Assembly: GCA_963740945.1 (NCBI GenBank)
Contig: CAVUGE010000025.1
Location: 159,709 to 223,708 of the forward strand
Reading direction: 5' to 3'
Origin: CAVQBP01 sp963740945
GTDB lineage: Bacteria > Bacteroidota > Ignavibacteria > Ignavibacteriales > Ignavibacteriaceae
Length of the DNA stretch: 64,000 bases
Shown here one piece after another: positions 18,355 to 26,940 of this stretch (position 1 is its first letter; each line of letters starts with the position of its first letter). The notes under the pieces are model-generated. The model was not told the DNA's origin. It searched no databases and worked only from the letters and a program-made list of their open reading frames with translations. The position numbers and the translations under genes were made by a program.

Positions 18355-19119
18355 ATGAAACAATCACTTATACTCTGGATTGGGTCTTTTGTTATCGCCT
18401 TTTTATTTGCCTTCTGGAATAGGTTCTCTTCTCCAGAATACCCAATCAGCGGTACCTTTGGAATTGATATGAAAAGTGTAACATATAAATTCGATAAGGT
18501 ATATAGGGGAAATGATGATTATAAAATCATTATTAAAACAGAAACTGATACTTTAAATGGGTTGATATTATGGAGGGAAAAAGGGAGCAGTGCAGGATGG
18601 AATGTTTCAAGGATGAAATTTTCCGATAAAATGCTTTTAGGTAAGATACCGCATCAGCCACCTTCTACAGTAATTGAATATAGGGTAAAGGTATGGTTGA
18701 ATAAGAATGTACATTATCTGCCTCAAACGAGCAATGTAGTTTTGAAATATTTCAACAAAGTTCCATCATCAATTATGGGTTATTACTACTTTTTTTTATA
18801 CCTTGCTTTAATATTTAGTGTAAGGACCGGCCTGGATTATTTTAATGAAAATCAAAAGATTAAAAAGCTTTCTCTATTTACAATTATGTTATGGATTTCG
18901 AATGTTATGGTATTCAATCCGGTAAAGCATTCTTATGAACTAAGTACCCGAATAGGAACAACAATACTTCCAATTACTGTACTTTTTGATTTCACACACT
19001 TACTTTTACTTATAATCTGGATATTGGGAATTATTTTATTTTTCAATTTAAATAATTACAAAAAATGGGCTCTATTTATTGCAGGAGTCACTCTGATTGC
19101 TTTTTTATTTGTGAAATAA
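18355..19119 (+). CDS. Membrane protein with periplasmic domain, unknown
   Basis: A 254-residue protein I do not recognise. An N-terminal helix (about 5-22) is followed by a soluble, probably beta-sandwich extracytoplasmic domain (30-135) and four predicted membrane helices (about 142-160, 172-190, 205-228 and 235-253). It lies 106 bp from the divergent pgl gene. The combination of a short exported domain and a small membrane bundle suggests a sensor or envelope scaffold, but nothing in the sequence fixes a function. Confidence 0.75.
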   Translation: MKQSLILWIGSFVIAFLFAFWNRFSSPEYPISGTFGIDMKSVTYKFDKVYRGNDDYKIIIKTETDTLNGLILWREKGSSAGWNVSRMKFSDKMLLGKIPHQPPSTVIEYRVKVWLNKNVHYLPQTSNVVLKYFNKVPSSIMGYYYFFLYLALIFSVRTGLDYFNENQKIKKLSLFTIMLWISNVMVFNPVKHSYELSTRIGTTILPITVLFDFTHLLLLIIWILGIILFFNLNNYKKWALFIAGVTLIAFLFVK

Positions 19120-19158
19120 AATATATTTGCCTTATGAAATAGAAAGTTTGAAAAAGGG

Positions 19159-19248
19159 CTCTCAACTATCCTTTTTTAAAGATAAAATTCTTCAGCCATA
19201 TATGAGTATGCCTCACCACGAGTTTTTTCAAAAAACGGTAGTTGAGAG
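19159..19248. repeat. Imperfect inverted repeat
   Basis: A perfect 10-bp inverted repeat (CTCTCAACTA at 19159-19168, TAGTTGAGAG at 19239-19248) extends imperfectly into A/T runs on both sides, giving arms near 30 bp. It resembles decayed intergenic repeats built on CTCTCAAC plus a poly-T tract. An open frame here (19127-19315, TTG start) is probably not a gene. Confidence 0.4.
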
Positions 19249-19382
19249 GGGGTTTTTTGAAGAAAAATCGAAAAATTCATGGAGGTTAAAAGGAGGAGAG
19301 GAAGTATCTAATTGAAATCCTTTCTTTTTATTAAACTAATTATTTTAGACAGATATGGAAGAATTATTAACCTTTGCATATA

Positions 19383-20144
19383 TTAATTTAAGATATTGAT
19401 TACTTCGTTATGGATATTCTTTGAAGATGCGATTATGCTGTTGCCTTTAACCGGATCATGACCATGATAATCAGTAATGATACCGCCTGTTCCTTTAATG
19501 ATAGGTATCAAAGCTGCAGTATCCCAGAGATTCATTATTGGGTCGAGTTTTATATCGGCAAAGCCTGTTGCTACCAAATAATAGCCATAACAATCCCCCC
19601 ACCCTCTTACATACCTTACTTTTTTTATTAGCTGATGAAATTTATTTATATCCTGGTATTTTTCGATATTAGGATAATCTGTTATTAATAGAACTGCATT
19701 GGACAGACTTTCACAATCTCTCACTTGAACCTTTTGTCCATTTAATTCCGCGTAAGAGTTATCACCTATTAAAAATTCATTCAGAATAGGATGATTTATT
19801 ACTCCCAATAGTGGTTCACCATTTCTGAGCAGGCCTATCAGTGTTCCAAAGGATATTGCACCACAAATAAAGCTGACCGTACCATCTATCGGGTCTAAAA
19901 TCCATTTATATTCGGCATCATCATTATATGAAGCAAATTCCTCACCGATTATCCCGTGATCAGGAAATTCCTTCATAATCTCATTCCGCATAAGTTCTTC
20001 GGCTTTTTTATCGGCGATTGTTACCGGTGAAGCATCACTTTTTGAATCAACAGTAATTTTAGTTCGAAAATAACTTCTAATTATATTTCCGCTGATGTCC
20101 GATAAATGCTTAGTGAATAGTTTTAATTCCTTTATATTCTCCAT
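19383..20144 (-). CDS. Inositol monophosphatase-family phosphatase (possibly histidinol-phosphatase, HisN-like)
   Basis: A 253-residue Mg-dependent phosphatase of the IMPase/FBPase fold. Metal-site motifs are IIGEEFASY (about 60-68), WILDPIDGTVSF (about 80-91) and WDTAALIPIIKGTGG near 206-220. The GDCYGYYLVATGFADIKLDP segment matches the bacterial HisN/HisK-like subgroup that dephosphorylates histidinol phosphate. Inositol phosphate or other sugar phosphates remain possible. It is a monocistronic-looking minus-strand gene with the repeat-rich gap upstream. Confidence 0.9.
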   Translation of the reverse strand: MENIKELKLFTKHLSDISGNIIRSYFRTKITVDSKSDASPVTIADKKAEELMRNEIMKEFPDHGIIGEEFASYNDDAEYKWILDPIDGTVSFICGAISFGTLIGLLRNGEPLLGVINHPILNEFLIGDNSYAELNGQKVQVRDCESLSNAVLLITDYPNIEKYQDINKFHQLIKKVRYVRGWGDCYGYYLVATGFADIKLDPIMNLWDTAALIPIIKGTGGIITDYHGHDPVKGNSIIASSKNIHNEVINILN

Positions 20145-20510
20145 TTAGAATCCCTTATTAAATAATCTGAATTATAAAATTAATTTTATATTTAAACATT
20201 AACAAATCTTTGACTTTCCAATGATAAGCTTATTTGATTTAATTATTAAACATTCAGATTTTCCGATAGTATATCGGGGGTGACCAAAAAGTAGAGCTTG
20301 TCATGCTGAACTTGATTCAGCATCTGTTTTCAGCGCAAAATTGCAAGGTTAGATTCCGGGTCAAGCCCGGAATGACACTTTTTAGTCGGCCCCTTTGATT
20401 TTTGTTTTATTTATTCTAGTTAATAATATTTCACACCTGAAGGTGTTCTTTTAATGAGATATCGAAAGGCACGTTTAGCGTAACCATGTTTGCATAACAT
20501 CAGTCATAAA
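20145..20510. other. Repeat-rich intergenic region
   Basis: The gap carries a palindromic repeat pair (annotated separately at 20272-20395), then a small hairpin ACACCT-GA-AGGTGT at 20433-20446 followed by TCTTTT. No ORF or RNA gene is evident. It leads directly into the MITE-like element at 20511. Confidence 0.4.
20272..20395. repeat. Palindromic intergenic repeat pair
   Basis: Two adjacent hairpin units, GATGCTGAA-like (ATGCTGAACTTGATTCAGCAT) and ATTCCGGG-tcaag-CCCGGAAT, are enclosed by outer complementary arms (CCAAAAAGT near 20285 and ACTTTTTAG near 20377). This is the common bacterial type of short intergenic repeat. No coding potential. Confidence 0.6.
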
Positions 20511-20656
20511 CTCACGTCACGCAAGAATAGGTATTTGAAAGATGACATCTTTATTTTCTAAATTGTAGCTTTATCTGAACTTACATTTTAATAAAAAATT
20601 GAAGATAATTATTCTTATAAAAGATGTCATCTTTACATATTCGTAGCTTCAGTTAT
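20511..20656. mobile_element. MITE-like palindromic element, copy A
   Basis: A 146-bp element related to the one at 34163-34319. The shared order is an outer arm (ACGCAAGAAT...TATTTGAAAG), the inner palindrome AAAGATGACATCTTT (20538), the common core TATCTGAACTTACATTTTA/ATCTGAACTTACATTTTA, the inverse inner palindrome AAAGATGTCATCTTT (20620), and an outer arm ending CTTCAGTTA. No transposase is encoded, so it would depend on a transposase elsewhere. Confidence 0.6.
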
Positions 20657-20704
20657 TAATTAAAAAATAATTATTTTTATTCATTAAAATTTGCAAATTA
20701 TAGA

Positions 20705-21205
20705 ATGACAAATTATTTTATTGAGAAGTTAATGAATGAATTAGAAGAAAATATCGAACCTAAAAGACAGATTATATTATTAAAAATGATTTTATTCAAT
20801 AATAATTATGCAGAATATCTGCTTAGAATGGAAAAGTTTAAGGATAAGATAAATTATTCTCCAAATCACCTATACTGGTCAAAAAATAACGAACTTGTGG
20901 AATCTAAAAATATCGGGTTCTATGGTTTTAATAAAAATGAATCGATGGAGAAAATATTAGGGGATAAACAGTTAAGACCGTTACTAATCAGTCATATGGC
21001 TATAAAAGCAATACTGCAAAATGATAAACGAATTTTTGAAAAGTGGGAGATATCATTTGATAATCTTTCGGAGGAGTTATACAATTCTATTTCGGAAATT
21101 GAATTAATTCCAAAAGATGAATTAGAGAAACTACAAGGATTAATAGGAGAAATTAATAACCATGAGTATAAAGATGACATCTTTATAAAGAAAAATCATC
21201 TTTAA
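20705..21205 (+). CDS. Orphan 166-residue protein between two repeat elements
   Basis: I do not recognise this protein. It is acidic and highly helical with many N, E, K and I residues, and has no signal peptide, membrane helix or clear motif. It begins 49 bp after repeat copy A. Its last 13 codons (KDDIFIKKNHL region) lie inside another copy of the AAAGATGACATCTTT palindrome, so its C-terminus is partly encoded by repeat DNA. The base composition is more AT-rich than the neighbours. It could be a cargo gene of a mobile unit or an old gene truncated by repeat insertion. The start is uncertain because no good ribosome site is visible. Confidence 0.55.
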   Translation: MTNYFIEKLMNELEENIEPKRQIILLKMILFNNNYAEYLLRMEKFKDKINYSPNHLYWSKNNELVESKNIGFYGFNKNESMEKILGDKQLRPLLISHMAIKAILQNDKRIFEKWEISFDNLSEELYNSISEIELIPKDELEKLQGLIGEINNHEYKDDIFIKKNHL

Positions 21206-21265
21206 CTTTTATTTAAATGTAAATTTAAATAAAAGTTATTTTAATTGATAAAGATGTCATCTTTT
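21168..21265. repeat. Nested inverted repeat overlapping the orphan gene's end
   Basis: Outer arms ATAAAGATGACATCTTT (21168-21184) and ATAAAGATGTCATCTTT (21248-21264) match the inner palindromes of the MITE-like elements. Inside is a perfect 15-bp inverted repeat (21204-21218 and 21223-21237) with a 4-base loop. The core differs from copies A and B, so this is a related but distinct element, and it may also serve as transcription end for the orphan gene. Confidence 0.6.
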
Positions 21266-21284
21266 AATACTGATTTTTTCGTAG

Positions 21285-24200
21285 TTAATTCCATTTACAA
21301 ATTGAACTGATATAATCTGCAGAACCGTCCCTAAGCCAGCCATCTAATTGAGCAGGTTCTTTTAACTGCTGTCCTCTAAAACGGGGTACGGATAGGTATT
21401 GGCAATCAATAAAGGGAAGTCCGGTCATATCACCCCATAACTTTTCAAACTGAGCGACAGGATATATATCCTCCTGCCCTTTCCCCCATCTTTTTTTGAC
21501 ATCTTTAATGGTAATATACGTCGGCATTTTAGCGGCTAAATTACGAACAGATTCTAGAACAAGCTTCTCATTTCCAAGATCATTTCTGTTTAATGAAAAA
21601 GATTCTAATAATTTATCAATATTAATCCATGAAGTGAGAGTATTATAGAAAGTTAAATCAAATTCAATTTCTTCTTTAGGTAATGCCAGGCTTTCAACTA
21701 AACGTAAATTCCCATTAACTCTAGCTAAACCTCCTCCCCTATCATCAATACGTTTTGTAGTAACTTCCATGGTTAGTGTTTTACTATTACTAATATGATA
21801 TCCTAAAATAGAGGGCTCAAGATTAGCCCCGAGAGTATCTATATTGTGCGACATTAAATACTTCAGATTAGGATTTTCATCAATCATTTTTTTCAAAGTG
21901 CCGTTTAAGAACATATTAGGAATTTCATACCAGTGTCCTACCGGATGCAAACACTGACGGGCAATATTATCAGTATAGTCGGAACCCTGTCCTTTATTTT
22001 CAACCCAATTCAAAAAGGCTGCTCTCAAGCTTTCCAATACTTTTTGAGCCTGTACATCAAGCAACTGCTGCGGCATTTCTTCCCAGAGATAGAGTAAATC
22101 CCTTTTCATTGGAATCATTCTCAGTCCGATAAATTTTCCTTGTGATAAATAAATCGAACCGCTATAATTATAGTTTTTATCAATTTTTAATTTATATTCT
22201 ACCGGATTATGAGTTAAATAGCTTGTGGTGAAGACATGCTGAACTTTCCTACCACACAACTCACTTATTTTATTACTTTTAGCAAGATGTATTTCAATAA
22301 AACTTCTATGTTTACCATCTAATTTATAAAACGGATGTAAAGCTTTAACAACCCCAGCTCCTTTAGTCCACCTGCTTCCAATACCGCCTGCAAATGATAC
22401 CACCGCCACTTCGCCATTCTGCAATGCAGTAAGCCCAATTTTATAATATTTATCTTTAGTAATACTTGAATATCCGGTTACATCTCCTTCTTTCGCATCG
22501 GTTATTTGTGTATTAACAGGGAGCTTATTCTGGGATAAACCAATCCTCCCATTTTTTAAATCGGCTCTTATTTGTTCATGCTGAATTGAATCGAAGCCAA
22601 ACTTCTTTAACAAATCAGCAAGATTTTCTTTTGTCTCATTAACGGAGACTTTTTGAGGTAAGATTATATCAAATAGTGAATTTAATAAACCGGAATAATT
22701 TTTATTTTCACGGGCGATATAACTTAACTCTTCCAACTCGGTTCTCTGGACTGACGTTAATTCATGGCTTTCTTTCTTTAAGAGTCCGGGAGTAATAATA
22801 GAATAATATCCGCCCGGCATTAATGCTTTTTCATTTTGCAGCAGTTCTGAATAAGAACCTTTTTCGTTTATTTCGAAGTCATAAACAACCGGTTCCATAG
22901 CAAAGGGAACGGAATCTTTTAAATCATTCTTTAATTCAGACATTAAATTTTGAATATCAACTTGCGCTTTCTTTTTAATTTGGGGATTAAAGATAAATCC
23001 CATTCCGCCGCCGGACATTCCCCCCATCATCCAGAATCCCCAGAAATCGGAAGTATATTTCTTTTCAACTTCTTTAATTAAAGTTTCAGTAAATAAATTA
23101 GTTGCCCATGGAATGATAGTCTGAATAGGGCCAAAAAAATTCTTTTGAGTTAATTTCCCGATTGCTCTAACATCACCGGATTCCAGTTTTCCGAGAATCG
23201 AGTCAAAAATATTTATAGCTTCTTTTCTTCCATTCCACTCTGCTTTTGATCTCAATAAATATTTTTCAGTAACCATCTCCAGTATCGGTCCGACATCCTG
23301 AGCTATACCGCCATGGACCATAACAAGGCTATTTTGAAGCAATTTTCTTGTTTCTTTAGAAACATCAGAATACTCCAGCACTTTATGTTTTGGCAAAAGA
23401 CAGCCATTGCTTATACCAAATTCAGGGTCACCTTCCAATGCATCGACCCCTTTTATAGTTTTCATTCCGGGCCATATACCTCCGCTATCCTGCCATCCTC
23501 CTCCTGAACCAGCTAACCATTCACCCAGAATAGCGCGGGCAGCAACAATTCTTCTTTCCGCTTCCGTTAATTCTCCCGTTAAGTTTTTAATTTGTCCGGT
23601 AGCCCGCATACAGATTGAAATTAACGATGCGAGCAAATTAGTGGATACAGCGAGACGGGAGCCTTTGGGAATATTATTAACCTTGCTGACTATTTCTATA
23701 CCGTAACCGGGTTTTATTAAACGGGATAACAATTTAGATAAAGGCTGTCCGGCACCTTCCATACCGGGTGGAATAATTCCCGATGCAATCACTGCAGCTT
23801 TTAACAGTCCGAGATAATCTTTTGCAAAGTCAAAGACTTCGTCAATTGTTTTTATTTCCGAAGAAGCATCTAAATCAACACTGGTAAGCTTTAATATAGG
23901 TTTATCAATAATTCTAAAGTAAGTTTCTATAGGAGGCTGCGGTTTAGTATGTTTCCCGTCTGTAAGGACAGATAAATTAACAGAAACATTAATGACCCTT
24001 GCACCCTGAGGGAAATCCATTCCTAAAAAGAAAATATCGCTCCATCCGCTATGAGATAAGTCCATTCGCACAGGGGTCTGCTCATGGATAACCGGGAATA
24101 AATTAGCCGGAGAAATATTTTCATGTAATTCTTTTCTAATTCGTAAAGGATGGTCATCCGGATGACCTATTCTAAACATCCAGTTGTTGCCTTTAATAGA

Positions 24201-24608
24201 TCTCACACTTTTTCTAACCTGGTCAGCTAAGGTTTGAAACCCGAGACTTTGATATGTTTTAGCAAGAGCACTTGATAGACCGTCGCTTAATCCGTTTTTT
24301 GCAATTGAATTACGGAAGAGATCAATCGCTTCAATATATCTTCTGTTTAAAAGATGGTCATATCCTTCAAAAGGTATTAAACCTTTTCCGGTTAATCTTT
24401 TTTCAGGTAAATGGAACCTGTATATAGAATAGAGAAAAAATAAAGCCCGGACCCTTTCATATAAATTATCACAGTTTCTCCAAAAATATTCGAGCCCTTC
24501 GCATTCTTTTAAGAGATCATCCAGGGATAATTTTTGACAGTAATCATCTAAAGAAGTATTTCTTACACCTGGATCTTGAGAAGTTATAAATTCAATAAGT
24601 GTATTCAT
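21285..24608 (-). CDS. Fused fucokinase-like GHMP kinase and UDPGP-type nucleotidyltransferase
   Basis: An 1107-residue bifunctional-looking protein. After an N-terminal helical region (1-170), a GHMP kinase domain is marked by PVRMDLSHSGWSD (179-191, compare the GGWSD of fucokinases), GSRLAVSTNLLAS (317-329), GSGGGWQDSGGIWPG (367-381) and a C-terminal GHMP motif GGMSGGGMGFIF (529-540). From about 660 a UDP-glucose-pyrophosphorylase-type domain follows: RADLKNGRIGLSQNKLP, nucleotide loop GGIGSRWTKG (741-750), HNIDTLGANLEP, and EVTTKRIDDRGGGLAR. This mirrors FKP (fucokinase/GDP-fucose synthase) but with the domain order reversed and a UTP-type transferase. The likely reaction is sugar to sugar-1-phosphate to NDP-sugar. 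The sugar is unknown. Second gene of an operon with the GalU-like gene. Confidence 0.85.
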   Translation of the reverse strand: MNTLIEFITSQDPGVRNTSLDDYCQKLSLDDLLKECEGLEYFWRNCDNLYERVRALFFLYSIYRFHLPEKRLTGKGLIPFEGYDHLLNRRYIEAIDLFRNSIAKNGLSDGLSSALAKTYQSLGFQTLADQVRKSVRSIKGNNWMFRIGHPDDHPLRIRKELHENISPANLFPVIHEQTPVRMDLSHSGWSDIFFLGMDFPQGARVINVSVNLSVLTDGKHTKPQPPIETYFRIIDKPILKLTSVDLDASSEIKTIDEVFDFAKDYLGLLKAAVIASGIIPPGMEGAGQPLSKLLSRLIKPGYGIEIVSKVNNIPKGSRLAVSTNLLASLISICMRATGQIKNLTGELTEAERRIVAARAILGEWLAGSGGGWQDSGGIWPGMKTIKGVDALEGDPEFGISNGCLLPKHKVLEYSDVSKETRKLLQNSLVMVHGGIAQDVGPILEMVTEKYLLRSKAEWNGRKEAINIFDSILGKLESGDVRAIGKLTQKNFFGPIQTIIPWATNLFTETLIKEVEKKYTSDFWGFWMMGGMSGGGMGFIFNPQIKKKAQVDIQNLMSELKNDLKDSVPFAMEPVVYDFEINEKGSYSELLQNEKALMPGGYYSIITPGLLKKESHELTSVQRTELEELSYIARENKNYSGLLNSLFDIILPQKVSVNETKENLADLLKKFGFDSIQHEQIRADLKNGRIGLSQNKLPVNTQITDAKEGDVTGYSSITKDKYYKIGLTALQNGEVAVVSFAGGIGSRWTKGAGVVKALHPFYKLDGKHRSFIEIHLAKSNKISELCGRKVQHVFTTSYLTHNPVEYKLKIDKNYNYSGSIYLSQGKFIGLRMIPMKRDLLYLWEEMPQQLLDVQAQKVLESLRAAFLNWVENKGQGSDYTDNIARQCLHPVGHWYEIPNMFLNGTLKKMIDENPNLKYLMSHNIDTLGANLEPSILGYHISNSKTLTMEVTTKRIDDRGGGLARVNGNLRLVESLALPKEEIEFDLTFYNTLTSWINIDKLLESFSLNRNDLGNEKLVLESVRNLAAKMPTYITIKDVKKRWGKGQEDIYPVAQFEKLWGDMTGLPFIDCQYLSVPRFRGQQLKEPAQLDGWLRDGSADYISSICKWN

Positions 24609-24621
24609 AGAATGGGATTTT

Positions 24622-25491
24622 TTAATCGACCTGTTTGTTAAGAAAACTTAACTCTTTTTGAGCCAGCAGTTCAAGCATCTTAGTAAGGACCAATTCCCTG
24701 TCTTTTCCGTTAAGGGCTATTGCGATCTGGGCAGTAAATAAACCGTATTTAGAGCCGATATCATATCTCATACCCGGAAATTCGAAAGCCAAGTATTGTT
24801 CTTTTTTAGACAATTCATTTAAAGCAGAGGAAAGAGTTACATTAACAGGGTTACTGCTTTTTTTTAGTTCAAATCCCAGCAAATCAAATACTGAAGGAGT
24901 TAATACATGTATACCGAAAAAGCATAAATAATGGCTGGAACGCAGTCCCGGAATAATTAAATTCTGTTCAGCTTCGGTTGGTGTGGGCTTTTCCATAACT
25001 TTATCAACTTTATAAAGAGCTTTATTCCCGGGAACTCTCTTACCTCCGATTGTTCCATAAAAAGGGAGCTGTGTTTCGGAAGTTGATTGAACTGCAGATA
25101 CGGTACAAGCTTCTTTTTCCGCTATTTTAACCAGCTTTTCTGAGCAACCTTCGGGGAGCAGACTCACATTTAAATGATCGCCGACAAGATGTAATATGGA
25201 AGATTTCTCGGAAAATTCTTTTGCAGAATAGACAGCGTGACCATAACCAAGCGGTTCATATTGATAAATAAAGCTTATGCGGCTGTTGTAATCTTTTACA
25301 ACCTCTTTATACCTATTCTCATCTTCGGGATTAATAACAATACCAATATCTTCAACACCTGCAGCTAAGGTTTCTTCTATAATTATTTCCAAAACCGATT
25401 TTTCTATTCCGTCGCGGTCTACCAGTGTCTGCAGCGGCAAATTTCTTTGTTTTCTACCTGCAGCAGTAATTACAGCTTTTTTTGTTTTCAT
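24622..25491 (-). CDS. GalU-like nucleotidyltransferase with altered nucleotide loop
   Basis: A 289-residue member of the glucose-1-phosphate nucleotidyltransferase family, 13 bp upstream of the GHMP-UDPGP fusion gene and probably co-transcribed. GalU features are EPLGYGHAVYSAKEF, LHLVGDHLN (metal Asp), VDKVMEKPTP, and the C-terminal GMRYDIGSKYGLFTA. The N-terminal loop, normally AAGLGTRFLPATK-like, reads ITAAGRKQRNLPLQTLV here: the GxGTR core and the following lysine are absent. This may reduce or abolish catalysis, making it a regulatory or partner subunit, or it may reflect another substrate. Start ATG 25491 gives an intact first strand. Confidence 0.85.
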   Translation of the reverse strand: MKTKKAVITAAGRKQRNLPLQTLVDRDGIEKSVLEIIIEETLAAGVEDIGIVINPEDENRYKEVVKDYNSRISFIYQYEPLGYGHAVYSAKEFSEKSSILHLVGDHLNVSLLPEGCSEKLVKIAEKEACTVSAVQSTSETQLPFYGTIGGKRVPGNKALYKVDKVMEKPTPTEAEQNLIIPGLRSSHYLCFFGIHVLTPSVFDLLGFELKKSSNPVNVTLSSALNELSKKEQYLAFEFPGMRYDIGSKYGLFTAQIAIALNGKDRELVLTKMLELLAQKELSFLNKQVD

Positions 25492-26165
25492 TTATTTTGA
25501 ATCTTAACTTTATTATATGTAAAAATTACCCCTTAAAAAATAACCATTTGAAGATTCAATTAATAGTGTTTGAATAGGACTAAACTATAAAAATACCGTT
25601 TAATCCCCAAGAATTAAAAATATAATATCCAGATTAAATTTGTTAAGTTATTTTAATTCATTTGGCAGATGAGAACAAATGAGATATAAAATGAATAAAC
25701 ATTTAATTATTTCAAGATGGAATTCATACAGATTTCATTCGAATATTAAGCGTATTCATAGCGCATTCACTGCGTTTTCACAGCGTATTCAGAGCGTTTT
25801 CACTTTGGAAGAAGGCCGGATATTCAAACTCTTTGCATCTTTACCAGTGGTGTCCAAAACAATTTCGTAGAAGAAAATTTCTCGAGAAAATTAACAGAAA
25901 TGCTAAAATTTTGTTTGGCATAAAACCCATCCCAACCCTTCCCTTGAGAAAGGAAGGGCTTATAATAATTTATGTCTTATCGTTATAATTCTATCAGAAT
26001 ATTATCATTTAACGTTTTATTGGTAAAATGCAGAGCGAGAGTTGATTTTATTTTGGACAGATATAATCTTTAGCTTTAAAATAGTTTGACTTCTCAGAAA
26101 CTTGGGATATATTATTATTGCAGTAAGTAGTATTTTATTCTAAACCTTATAATAAGATTAATATT
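25492..26165. other. Long intergenic region with tandem and hairpin repeats
   Basis: This 674-bp gap between divergent genes holds the 11-bp tandem repeat at 25749-25803 and a hairpin CCCTTCC-cttgagaaa-GGAAGGG at 25936-25958, typical of dispersed intergenic repeats. A 63-residue frame at 25679-25870 covers the tandem repeat and is probably not a gene. Promoters for both flanking genes should lie here but are not identifiable. Confidence 0.5.
25749..25803. repeat. Five-copy 11-bp tandem repeat
   Basis: Five consecutive 11-bp units: AGCGTATTCAT, AGCGCATTCAC, TGCGTTTTCAC, AGCGTATTCAG, AGCGTTTTCAC. The units vary at a few fixed positions. The 11-bp period is close to one helical turn. Confidence 0.85.
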
Positions 26166-26810
26166 ATGTACGATCTACCATATTATAAAGAAAAAAATGA
26201 GCGGGTAATTAAAGAATTTATCGACCAGAATCCTTTTGCTTTTTTAGCCGGATGTGATTCGGAAAATAAACCTATTGCTACGCAGGTGCCGGTTTTTATT
26301 GAAGAACATGAAGGGAGAAAAATACTAAGAGGACATATAATGAGGAATACGGATCATCATAAAGCATTTTTAAATAATGAAAATGTGCTTGTAGTTTTCA
26401 CAGGTAATCACACCTATGTAAGTGCTACATGGTATAGTAATCCGCATCTTCCTTCTACCTGGAACTACATGAGTGTACACGCTAGGGGTATCATAAGGTT
26501 CCTAGATGATGCCGCATTAGAATCTGTGCTGCGAAAAACCACACTTCATTTTGAAAATTATAATCCCCATTCAACAACGGTTTTTGATAATCTTCCTTCA
26601 GAGCATGTACAAAAATTAATGAAAGCAATCGTCGCCTTTGAAATTGAAATAAAAGAAATTGATAATGTTTTCAAATTAAGTCAGGACAGAGACCTGGAAA
26701 GTTTTCAAAACATAAAGGAGAAGCTTAGTGAGCAGGGTGAAGATGGGAAAGTAATTGCTGCTGAAATGGAAAAAAGGAGAAAGGAATTATTTCCTAATAA
26801 TATTACATAG
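26166..26810 (+). CDS. PaiB-family FMN-binding protein
   Basis: A 214-residue protein of the PaiB/FMN-binding split-barrel family, described in Bacillus as a negative regulator of sporulation and protease genes. Family signatures are a MYDLPYYKE N-terminus, NPFAFLAGCD, RGHIMRNTDHHKAF, FTGNHTYVSATWY and PSTWNYMSVHARG, all in order. Length is normal. No regulated target is apparent nearby. In most species the function is unproven, so FMN binding is safer than a regulatory role. Confidence 0.92.
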   Translation: MYDLPYYKEKNERVIKEFIDQNPFAFLAGCDSENKPIATQVPVFIEEHEGRKILRGHIMRNTDHHKAFLNNENVLVVFTGNHTYVSATWYSNPHLPSTWNYMSVHARGIIRFLDDAALESVLRKTTLHFENYNPHSTTVFDNLPSEHVQKLMKAIVAFEIEIKEIDNVFKLSQDRDLESFQNIKEKLSEQGEDGKVIAAEMEKRRKELFPNNIT

Positions 26811-26940
26811 ATATCCTTTATTCCCTGGCTTAATTTAAAACGTATATACTTTATCATACTACAAAAGAGAAAATATTTAGTCAGGAGTTGAATGAAGAAT
26901 AAAAATTTTCTGATATGAACTAAAAATATGGAAATGCAGA

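Noticed and set aside
19127..19315. Open frame of 62 codons starting with TTG
   Set aside because: It covers a decayed inverted repeat with A/T runs, has no ribosome site and no recognisable protein features. I treat it as repeat DNA.
21285..24608. Annotation as FKP (fucokinase/GDP-fucose pyrophosphorylase)
   Set aside because: Domain order is reversed and the transferase half has UDPGP-type motifs rather than the fucose-1-phosphate guanylyltransferase type.
25749..25803. Tandem repeat considered as a CRISPR array
   Set aside because: Units are 11 bp with no spacers and no cas genes nearby.
25679..25870. Open frame of 63 codons in the gap before the PaiB-like gene
   Set aside because: Its middle is the 11-bp tandem repeat, which gives a periodic peptide in any frame. 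No family resemblance and weak start context.
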